A stretch of DNA of 11,276 nucleotides from NCBI GenBank assembly GCA_005889395.1, contig VBFX01000256.1, positions 1 through 11,276 on the forward strand, read 5' to 3'. The notes beneath the pieces were generated by a model that did not search any database, was not told the DNA's origin, and saw only the letters and a program-made list of their open reading frames with translations. Made by a program: the position numbers and the translations under genes. Each line of letters begins with the position of its first letter. Within the stretch, counting starts at the first letter, position 1. Source of the stretch: Chloroflexota bacterium (lineage in GTDB: Bacteria > Chloroflexota > Dormibacteria > CF-121). Below, piece by piece: positions 1-5,740 of this stretch.

Positions 1-963
1 GTGCTTCCCGAAGACGCGATGGATGGCGTCCGTCTCGAATTTGTCATTCAAGGGTGTTCCGGTCCCGTGCGCGTTGATGTAGTCCACCCGCTCCGGCTCG
101 ATCTCCGCCTTGCGAAGCGCTCGCTGCATGGTCAGCACGGCGCCCTCACCCTCCGCGGGGGCGGCCATGTCGAAGGCGTCGTTGCTGGAGCCGTAGCCGA
201 TCACCTCCGCGTAGATGCGCGCGCCTCGACGGCGGGCGTGCTCCAACTCCTCGAGCAGGAGCGCTCCGGCGCCCTCCGAGATGACGAAGCCATTCCGCTC
301 CTTGTCGAAGGGCCGGGAGGCCTGGGCCGGATCGTCGTGTTGGGCGAGCGCTCGCATGGCGCAGAACCCCGCGTAGACGACCGGAACGAGCACGGCCTCG
401 GAGCCCCCGGTGACGATCGCTTCGGCATCGCCGCGGCGGATGGTTTCGAACGCCTCCCCGACGGCGCCGCTGCCGGTGGCGCACGCGGAGACCACCGCCA
501 TGTTCGGGCCCCGCAGGCCAAGGGCGATCGCGATATGCCCCGAGGCGGTGTCAGTCAGCATGTTCTGGATGAAGGTCGGGCTGACCCGCTTGAGCCCGCG
601 CTCCTGGAGAATGCGCTGCTGTTCCAGGAAGACCCCGAGCCCGCCCGCCGCACTGCCAAAGATCACGCCGACCTGGTCGAGCAGGCCGTTGCGCGCCAGC
701 CCGGCGTCGGCGAAGGCCTCCTGCGCGGCGACCAGCCCGAGCTGGGCATAGCGGTCCATTCGCCGGAGCTCCTTGGGCTCGATCCGACCAGTCGCGTCGA
801 AGCCCTTCACCTCGCCGGCGATCTGCACCGGAAACTCACTGGCGTCGAAGAGCGTGATCTTCCCGACTCCGGACTGGCCTTCGAGCAGGGCGGCCCAGGT
901 GCTGGGCGCATCGAGACCGACCGGCGTCACCGCCCCCACTCCGGTCACGACGACGCGCTTCAT
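1..963 (-). CDS. fabF: Beta-ketoacyl-ACP synthase II (FabF), 3'-truncated by the window edge
   Basis: This condensing enzyme elongates acyl-ACP with malonyl-ACP in cytosolic type II fatty-acid synthesis. The minus-strand frame is open from ATG 963 to base 1, giving 321 codons of a family usually about 410 long. It begins MKRVVVTGVGAVTPVG. The nucleophile is Cys161 in VVSACATGSG, and the first catalytic His is His299 in INAHGTGTP; both match the E. coli spacing (163 and 303). The Lys and second His lie beyond the edge. The ATG overlaps the fabD stop as ATGA (960-963), so it is translationally coupled as the third gene of acpP-fabD-fabF. The open plus-strand frames over it are shadows. The family call is secure. 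FabF rather than FabB rests on general similarity. Confidence 0.95.
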   Translation of the reverse strand, partial: MKRVVVTGVGAVTPVGLDAPSTWAALLEGQSGVGKITLFDASEFPVQIAGEVKGFDATGRIEPKELRRMDRYAQLGLVAAQEAFADAGLARNGLLDQVGVIFGSAAGGLGVFLEQQRILQERGLKRVSPTFIQNMLTDTASGHIAIALGLRGPNMAVVSACATGSGAVGEAFETIRRGDAEAIVTGGSEAVLVPVVYAGFCAMRALAQHDDPAQASRPFDKERNGFVISEGAGALLLEELEHARRRGARIYAEVIGYGSSNDAFDMAAPAEGEGAVLTMQRALRKAEIEPERVDYINAHGTGTPLNDKFETDAIHRVFGKH

Positions 964-1958
964 CCCGACGGCGAAGGCGTAAGGACCCGGGCGACCTCGC
1001 GGTCGTTCAGGGTGACGACATGGGCGTCCTGGCTGATGCGCCGGATCAGTCCGGACAGCACCTGACCGGGCCCGATCTCGAGAAATTCCGCGCTGCCCCG
1101 AGCGACCATCTCGACGACGGAGGCCGTCCACTGGACCGGCTTGAGGATATGGTCGGCCAGCTCCTTGCGGATGTCATCCGCACTGGTCAGGATCGTGCCG
1201 GTGATATTGGCGACGACGGGAACACGCGGCTGACGGAGCGGAAGCCGAGCGACGATTTCGCCGAATTGCGCGGCGGCCCGCGCCATCAGCGGCGAATGCG
1301 AGGCGATGCTGATCGGCAGCCGCACAACCCGGGAGGCGCCGCGAGCGCGGGCGAGCTCGGTGGCGCGATCCAGCGCCGGACCCTCTCCGGAGAGCACGAT
1401 CTGTCCAGGGGAGTTGGCGTTGGCCACGGTGATGACGCCGAGCGCGCCGGCTTCAGCGACGACCGCCTCGACCACGTCTTTATCGAGGCCCAGCACCGCG
1501 AGCATCCCACCGGGCCGCAGGGTACCGTTCTCCTTCATCAGCCGTCCGCGTTCGCGGACGAGCACCAGCGCATTTTCGAAGTCGATGACGTCCGCCGCCA
1601 CCAGCGCGGTGAACTCGCCGAGGCTATGTCCGGCGACGTATCGCGGCGCGACCACCTGCCCCATGGCCTGCCAGCGCTCTCGCAGCACATTGAGACAGGC
1701 GATGCTCACGGTGAGGATGGCCGGCTGGGCGTTGATCGTGTCATTGAGATCCTGTTCCGGTCCCTCGAAGCACATGCGGGTCAGGGCGAAGCCAAGGATC
1801 TCGTCGGCCCGCTTAAAGACCTGACGCGCGGTCTCGGAGACGTCGAAGAGCGCCTTGCCCATCCCGACGTATTGCGAACCCTGCCCCGGGAAGACAAAGG
1901 CGACCGGGCCGGCGCCATAGGAAACAGACGACGGTGCGCAGCTTCTGGGCGTCTTCAT
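960..1958 (-). CDS. fabD: Malonyl-CoA:ACP transacylase (FabD)
   Basis: FabD transfers malonyl from CoA to ACP, supplying FabF next door. The 332-residue frame is complete. It carries FVFPGQGSQ (residues 21-29, oxyanion region), the nucleophile Ser112 in GHSLGE, an Arg-rich VRERGRLM near 134-141 (carboxylate-binding Arg) and His221 in ASHSPLM. The family usually begins only a few residues before AFVFPGQGSQ. Here the only usable start is ATG 1958, which adds about 15 unusual residues (MKTPRSCAPS...) that are really the acpP 3' coding sequence read in another frame. A GGAG lies 7 nt upstream, inside acpP. The true start appears lost together with the acpP tail. The stop overlaps the fabF start (ATGA). 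Catalytic part intact; the N-terminus is doubtful. Confidence 0.93.
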   Translation of the reverse strand: MKTPRSCAPSSVSYGAGPVAFVFPGQGSQYVGMGKALFDVSETARQVFKRADEILGFALTRMCFEGPEQDLNDTINAQPAILTVSIACLNVLRERWQAMGQVVAPRYVAGHSLGEFTALVAADVIDFENALVLVRERGRLMKENGTLRPGGMLAVLGLDKDVVEAVVAEAGALGVITVANANSPGQIVLSGEGPALDRATELARARGASRVVRLPISIASHSPLMARAAAQFGEIVARLPLRQPRVPVVANITGTILTSADDIRKELADHILKPVQWTASVVEMVARGSAEFLEIGPGQVLSGLIRRISQDAHVVTLNDREVARVLTPSPSG

Positions 1959-2130
1959 CCGAAATCTCCATCCCGTACTCCTCCTCGAAGGCCATGATCA
2001 GCTCGACCAGGTCCAGCGAATCGGCCTGCAGGTCATCGGTAAAGGAGGCTTCGGGGGTCACCTTCTCGACGTCGACGCCAAGTTGCTCTGCGATAATGCC
2101 GCGGAACTTGTCGAAATTCGCTTCGGCCAT
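1813..2130 (-). CDS. acpP: Acyl carrier protein with abnormal C-terminus running into fabD
   Basis: ACP carries growing acyl chains on a 4'-phosphopantetheine arm in fatty-acid synthesis. From ATG 2130 the first ~67 residues are canonical: a helix I region (FDKFRGIIAEQLGV), the DLQADSLDLVEL motif with phosphopantetheinylated Ser38, and the acidic helix II and III region (FEEEYGMEISDEDAQKL). An AGGAGG Shine-Dalgarno at 2136-2141 with 5-nt spacing fixes the start. A normal ACP ends around residue 78 after a helix IV such as ..AIDYI... Here, after KLRTV, the frame continues through 38 unrelated residues that are the fabD 5' coding sequence out of frame, ending at 1813. This gives a 105-residue product overlapping fabD by 146 nt. 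A short deletion at about 1925-1940 that removed the acpP tail, its stop and the fabD start is the simplest reading. First gene of the operon. Confidence 0.92.
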   Translation of the reverse strand: MAEANFDKFRGIIAEQLGVDVEKVTPEASFTDDLQADSLDLVELIMAFEEEYGMEISDEDAQKLRTVVCFLWRRPGRLCLPGAGFAIRRDGQGALRRLRDRASGL

Positions 2131-2135
2131 CCTTC

Positions 2136-2141
2136 CCTCCT
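2136..2141 (-). promoter_or_regulatory. Shine-Dalgarno of acpP
   Basis: The minus strand reads AGGAGG here, 5 nt before ATG 2128-2130. It is the only perfect Shine-Dalgarno noticed in the window and settles the acpP start. Confidence 0.8.
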
Positions 2142-2159
2142 ACTGGTTCTTGGAGTTGC

Positions 2160-2177
2160 GGGCACGGTCTGGTGCCC
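2160..2177 (-). promoter_or_regulatory. Small hairpin in the acpP leader
   Basis: GGGCAC and GTGCCC form a perfect 6-bp stem with a 6-nt spacer, about 18 nt upstream of the acpP Shine-Dalgarno. If transcription starts near 2184 it would form at the very 5' end of the mRNA, where it could stabilise the message or bind a regulator. The structure is seen directly. The function is inference. Confidence 0.35.
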
Positions 2178-2186
2178 AAATTTGGT

Positions 2187-2197
2187 CTATACAATAG
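2187..2197. promoter_or_regulatory. Candidate -10 region, possibly bidirectional
   Basis: The palindromic CTATACAATAG contains TACAAT on the plus strand (2190-2195) and TATTGT on the minus strand (2196-2191). Both fit TANNNT, in one of the few AT-rich patches of the intergenic region. A minus start near 2184 would give acpP a leader of about 50 nt that includes the hairpin. No -35 box is convincing, so confidence is low. Confidence 0.3.
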
Positions 2198-2221
2198 CGA
2201 ACCGCGACCGGGAGTGCGAAT

Positions 2222-2258
2222 ACCCGGGCTTCCCCGCCGGAGATGTATCCCCCCGGGT
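2222..2258. repeat. Inverted repeat, possible operator
   Basis: ACCCGGG (2222-2228) and its exact reverse complement CCCGGGT (2252-2258) are separated by 23 nt. In GC-rich DNA such arms can occur by chance. Placement between two divergent lipid-synthesis gene sets makes a regulator site or a weak hairpin possible, but nothing shows it. Confidence 0.25.
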
Positions 2259-2314
2259 GGCTCTTGGTTACGGTCCAGTTCAGCCCAATCGTAACGAGGC
2301 GCAAAAGCGCGACT

Positions 2315-2325
2315 TAAAATGAGGT
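2315..2325 (+). promoter_or_regulatory. Candidate leaderless promoter (-10 TAAAAT) of the FabH-like gene
   Basis: TAAAAT (2315-2320) differs from TATAAT at one position and ends 5 nt before GTG 2326. A transcript starting 6-7 nt after the -10 would begin at the start codon. That is the pattern of leaderless mRNAs, common in several high-GC phyla. It also explains why GTG 2326 has no spaced Shine-Dalgarno. No clear -35 box is seen. Confidence 0.4.
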
Positions 2326-3288
2326 GTGACCTCGGCCTCGATGCCTTCGCTTGCCCAGGCACGCCGTGGATTGGCCCTCGGGGCGATCGCCGGCCTGGGG
2401 GTCTACCGCCCGCCCGCCGATGCCCAACCCGCTCGGCGTATTACGGGCGCCGACCTGACGGGGGTCTCCTACCGGGTGCAATCCGACCAGGGGGTGTCGA
2501 CGCCCGCATTGGCGGCCGGCGCAGCGCGCGCCGCCTTGCGCGTCGCGGGCGTACCGACGTCCGCCATCGAGATGATCATCGTCGGCACCACGACGCCAGA
2601 CGTGCTCTGGCCCACGACGGCATGCCTGGTGCAGACGGAGCTGAAGTTGCCGATGGTGGCGAGTTTCGACCTCTACGCGGCCGAGACCAGCGTGCTCTCG
2701 GCGCTCAACGTCGGAATCCGCTATGTGACAGCCGGCGCGCGGGCCGTCTTGCTGATCGGCGCCGAGTCGGACAACCAGCTCGTCGATCTGCCGGGACAGG
2801 GAGGTCGCGTTCACAGCCGTGGAGCCGCCGCCGTACTGCTAACCCCGGCGGACGACGACGGAGGAGTGTTGTCGACGACCGCGGGCGGCGCGGCCCAACC
2901 CGACGGCAATGGCGATGCCCAGGATCGAACGCTGCTGCGAGGCCTGACCGAGGCGGCCGCGGAATGCCTGCAGAAAGCACACCTGGCGATCTCGCAGATC
3001 GACGTGGTGATCGGCGAGCAGTCCGCGCCCGAAATCACGAAGGCGTGGAGCCGGCTCGCCGGCGTGGCCTCGAGCCGCGTCCTGCTGGATGAGGCGCGCT
3101 ACGGATCGTTGCTGGCGGCTGCGCCGCTGACCGCGCTGTACGACGCGGTCCAATCCGGGCGGTTGCAAAAGGGGATGACGGCGCTCGTGCTCGCCTGTGG
3201 CAGCGGCCCAAGCTGGGCGGCGGCGTGTCTTCGGTGGGGCGATGGAGGGATCGCCGAAGCGAGCCCCGGTGTGGAAAGGCGAGCGTGA
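2326..3288 (+). CDS. FabH-fold (KAS III-like) protein lacking all three catalytic residues
   Basis: This 320-residue protein follows the FabH/KAS III fold: an IAGLGVYRPP start like FabH IxGxGxYLP, ALRVAGVPTSAIEMIIVGTTTPD, SFDLYAAETSVLSAL at the nucleophile loop, and a C-terminal ALYDAVQSGRLQKGMTALVL...W. Aligning by eye, the nucleophile Cys is Glu120 (AAET in place of AAC.G), the His of the HQAN motif is Glu231 (GEQS), and the Asn of the GNTSAAS motif is Ser261. The N-terminal Trp/Arg CoA-binding segment is also not recognisable. It therefore probably does not condense acyl-CoA normally; it may be a decarboxylase-like, structural or regulatory partner of the adjacent FabF2. The start is GTG 2326 (possibly leaderless), with ATG 2341 as an alternative. 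The TGA lies in the first 38-bp repeat copy. The fold is fairly sure; the role is unknown. Confidence 0.78.
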   Translation: MTSASMPSLAQARRGLALGAIAGLGVYRPPADAQPARRITGADLTGVSYRVQSDQGVSTPALAAGAARAALRVAGVPTSAIEMIIVGTTTPDVLWPTTACLVQTELKLPMVASFDLYAAETSVLSALNVGIRYVTAGARAVLLIGAESDNQLVDLPGQGGRVHSRGAAAVLLTPADDDGGVLSTTAGGAAQPDGNGDAQDRTLLRGLTEAAAECLQKAHLAISQIDVVIGEQSAPEITKAWSRLAGVASSRVLLDEARYGSLLAAAPLTALYDAVQSGRLQKGMTALVLACGSGPSWAAACLRWGDGGIAEASPGVERRA

Positions 3289-3407
3289 AAGCAGAAGCGA
3301 GCCCCGGTGTGGAAAGGCGAGCGTGAAAGCAGAAGCGAGCCCCGGTGTGGAAAGGCGAGCGTGAAAGCAGAAGCGAGCCCCGGTGTGGAAAGGCGAGCGT
3401 GAAAATG
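3256..3407 (+). repeat. 38-bp tandem repeat, four copies, encoding chained mini-ORFs
   Basis: Four head-to-tail copies begin at 3256, 3294, 3332 and 3370. The first three are identical and the fourth differs only in its last three bases, where it becomes the fabF2 ATG. Every copy contains GGAAAGG, 5 nt, then GTGA. Copy 1 carries the TGA of the FabH-like gene (3286-3288). From the GTGs at 3285, 3323 and 3361, 14-codon ORFs (VKAEASPGVERRA plus stop) each end in a TGA that overlaps the next GTG, and the last leads into GTG 3399, in frame with fabF2. An ancestral single unit would have joined the FabH-like stop directly to fabF2 by GTGA; three duplications inserted 114 bp. Confidence 0.93.
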
Positions 3408-4554
3408 GTAAACGGCTCGCGGGTCGTCGTCACCGGGACCGGCGCCATCACCTCGCTGGGGCACACCACCCGCGAAACGTGGGAGGCGGTCAAGGCGGGT
3501 CGATCCGGTGTGCGCCGCGTCCAGGCGTTCGATCCGTCCGGGATGCCGAGCCAGGTCGCGAGCGAGGTCGTGGATTTCAAGCCGGAAGCTCGCCTCGACC
3601 GCAAGGAGGCGCGCCGCATGTCGCGATTCGTCCAGTTTGCGATGGTCGCGACTCGCGAGGCCCTCGAGGGCTCGGGACTCCAGATCACCGAGGCGAACCG
3701 CGACCAGGTCGGCGTCATCGTGGGAAGCGCCATCGGCGGCCTGGAGCAGATCGAGGAGGCGCTGACCGTCCTCAAGGAACGGGGACCCTCACGCATCAGC
3801 CCCTTCACCGTGCCGATGATGATCGCCGACATGGGCGCGGGCATGATTTCGATCGCTATCGGTGCGCGAGGGCCGAACTACTGCACGGTTTCCGCCTGCA
3901 GCTCAGGGGCGCACGCCATCGGTGAGGCCTTCGAGACTATCCGGCGTGGCGACGCGACGGCCATGATCGCGGGTGGAAGCGAAGCCTGCGTCACGCCCCT
4001 GGCGCTGGCTGCCTTCTGCGCCTCGCGTGCTGTTTCGACACGCCAGGTCGAGCCTCAGCTGGCCAGCCGTCCCTTCGACCTGGAGCGCGACGGCTTTGTC
4101 ATGGGGGAGGGGGCCGGGATCCTGATCCTCGAGCAGCTGGACGCGGCGCGCAAGCGGGGTGCCCCGATCATCGCCGAGATCGTTGGTTACGGAGCGACCG
4201 CCGATGCCAGCCACATCACGGCCCCTGATCCGGTGGGCGCCGGCGCCGCCCAGGCGATGAAACGCACCCTGGCCAAGGCGAGGGTCGTGCCGGAGGATGT
4301 GAGCTACATCAACGCGCACGGGACCGCAACCCAGCTGGGTGACGTGGCCGAAACGCTGGCGTTCAAGGACATCTTTGGCGAGGCCGCCTACCGGATCCCG
4401 ACCCACCATCAACCTCGAGCATCCCGACCCGCAATGTGACCTCGACTACATCCCCGAGGGGGCGCGCGAGCTGGAGATCAAGCTGGCGCTGTCGAACTCG
4501 TTCGGCTTCGGCGGCCACAACGCGTCATTGCTCTTCAAGCAATTCCGAGGCTAG
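3405..4554 (+). CDS. fabF: Second beta-ketoacyl-ACP synthase II (FabF2), disrupted by an internal deletion/frameshift
   Basis: This is a paralogue of the FabF at the left edge. It starts MVNGSRVVVTGTGAITSLG (ATG 3405; GTG 3399 in frame has the better-spaced GGAAAGG), with nucleophile Cys165 in TVSACSSGA and His305 in INAHGT. After EAAYRIP near 4400 the reading frame changes, and the family resumes as PTINLEHPDPQCDLDYIPEG to the SNSFGFGGHNASLLF end at 4554. In between, FabF proteins have about 33 residues containing the catalytic Lys and second His (usual SSTKSMTGHLLGAAG); these are absent, so roughly 98 nt seem missing. As given, the enzyme would be truncated at 4439 and inactive. Either an assembly error or a pseudogene. 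It follows the FabH-like gene and repeat, and precedes the PRC/CBS gene by 4 nt. Confidence 0.88.
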
Positions 4555-4558
4555 CCGT

Positions 4559-5735
4559 TTGATCTTCCTCAGCGATTTCCTCAACGCTGAGGTGGTCGAC
4601 GTTCGACAGCATCGCGTCGGGCGAGTTCGCGACCTGGTGGTCGTGATGACCGAGCCCTTTCCCAAAGTGACCGGCGTCATCTTGAAAGGCAACCGCAAGG
4701 TGCGCTCACTCGACTGGTCGGTGGTCCGTAGCTGGGACAACAAGGAGCTCAGTCTCAAGGTGGACGCCGGCAGCTTGCAGCCGCACAGCCGTTCCGATAC
4801 CGAGCTGTGGCTGGCGCGGCAGATCCTCGACAAGCAGATCGTCGATATGGACGGCCGCCGGGTGGTGCGGGTCAACGACCTGCAGCTCTCCCAGGTGGAA
4901 GGCTCAACGCTCGTCATCGGCGTCGATATCGGGAGTCGTGGGCTGGCGCGCCGGGTCGGGCTCGAGGGGCTGGGCCGCCGCATCACCGCGGCGCTCGGGT
5001 TGGACTGGCCGCAAAAGCTGATCTCCTGGGAGGCCGTCGACCCCGTGAAGACCGACGTCAGCTCGGTCAAGCTGCGGATCGCCCATACCAAGCTCGCCAA
5101 GCTCCATCCTGCTGACATCGCCGACATCGTCAATGAGCTCAGCCCCGACGACCGGAGTGCCGTCTTCGCGGCCCTCGATGACGAGAAAGCCGCGGATACG
5201 CTCGAAGAGATCGATGAGCCGCAGATGCAGGCCTCCATCCTCGAGCGCCTCGATGTCGAACGCGCCTCGGACATCCTGGATGGAGGAGGACGAGGCGGGC
5301 GACGTCGAGGAGCTCCTCGCCTACCGCGAGGACACGGCTGGTGGCCTGATGACCACCGGGTACGTCGCCGTGCTGCATACGCTGACCGCGGCCGAGGCGA
5401 TCGAACGCTTGCGCGAACTCGAACCCGACGCCGAAAGCGTCTACTACGTCTATGTCACCGATGAGGAGGAGCATCTGCTGGGGGTCCTGTCCCTGCGCGA
5501 CCTGATCGTGGCCAAGCCCGAGACAAAGATCCGCGACTTCATGATCAAGAACGTGATTTCCGTCGGCCTCGACGCGGGGCCACGTGAAGTGGCCGCGGTG
5601 ACCTCGAAGTACAACCTGCTGGCGGTCCCGGTGGTCGACGAGCACAACCGGATTCACGGCATCGTCACCGTCGATGACGTCATGGAGCGGGTCATGCCGG
5701 CGCGAGCCGGCGGGCGCCGCCGCCGCATCTTCTAA
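4559..5735 (+). CDS. Soluble PRC-barrel / MgtE_N / CBS protein, with internal deletion/frameshift
   Basis: It starts at TTG 4559, with GAGG 8 nt upstream, 4 nt after the fabF2 stop. Residues ~1-75 resemble a PRC-barrel (SDFLNAEVVDV..VGRVRDLVVV), and ~85-170 a second one (QILDKQIVDMDGRRVVRVND). From ~172 comes an MgtE N-domain (LHPADIADIVNELSPDDR). Then there is a CBS pair, beginning EDTAGGLMTTGYVAV and ending VDEHNRIHGIVTVDDVMERV. The MgtE transmembrane channel is absent, so the protein is cytosolic. In MgtE these domains bind Mg2+ and gate the pore. Here they probably sense Mg2+ or nucleotides for the adjacent Nramp transporter (inference). At 5279-5282 (ILD|MEEDEAG) the frame shifts and about 20-26 MgtE_N residues are missing, so the product is broken as given. 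Confidence 0.82.
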
Positions 5736-5740
5736 CCGTT

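Larger units (their letters stand above)
2131..2325. other. Divergent intergenic region between acpP and the FabH-like gene
   Basis: These 195 bp separate two divergent fatty-acid gene sets, so they should hold the promoters of both. Visible elements are the acpP Shine-Dalgarno (2136-2141), a 6-bp inverted repeat GGGCAC/GTGCCC (2160-2177), an AT-rich patch holding the palindrome CTATACAATAG (2187-2197), a 7-bp inverted repeat ACCCGGG/CCCGGGT (2222-2228 and 2252-2258), and TAAAAT (2315-2320) just before the GTG start. I see no convincing -35 box and no match to a known fatty-acid regulator operator such as FapR. No coding potential is credible. Confidence 0.6.

Noticed and set aside
1..1997. 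Two long open plus-strand frames (354 and 325 codons)
   Set aside because: They are antisense to fabF and fabD, whose motifs are unmistakable; high GC keeps antisense frames open. Their translations show no recognisable domain.
3256..3407. CRISPR array
   Set aside because: The units are contiguous with no unique spacers, so this is a simple tandem repeat.
3035..3844. Minus-strand frame with repeated HRGSLLLSRSPFHTGARF-like peptides
   Set aside because: The peptide repetition is the 38-bp DNA repeat read backwards, and the rest is antisense to fabF2.
4436..4560. Start of the PRC/CBS gene upstream inside fabF2
   Set aside because: The frame is open back to 4436, but that part is the out-of-frame fabF2 3' end. 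TTG 4559 with GAGG 8 nt upstream fits the PRC domain start.
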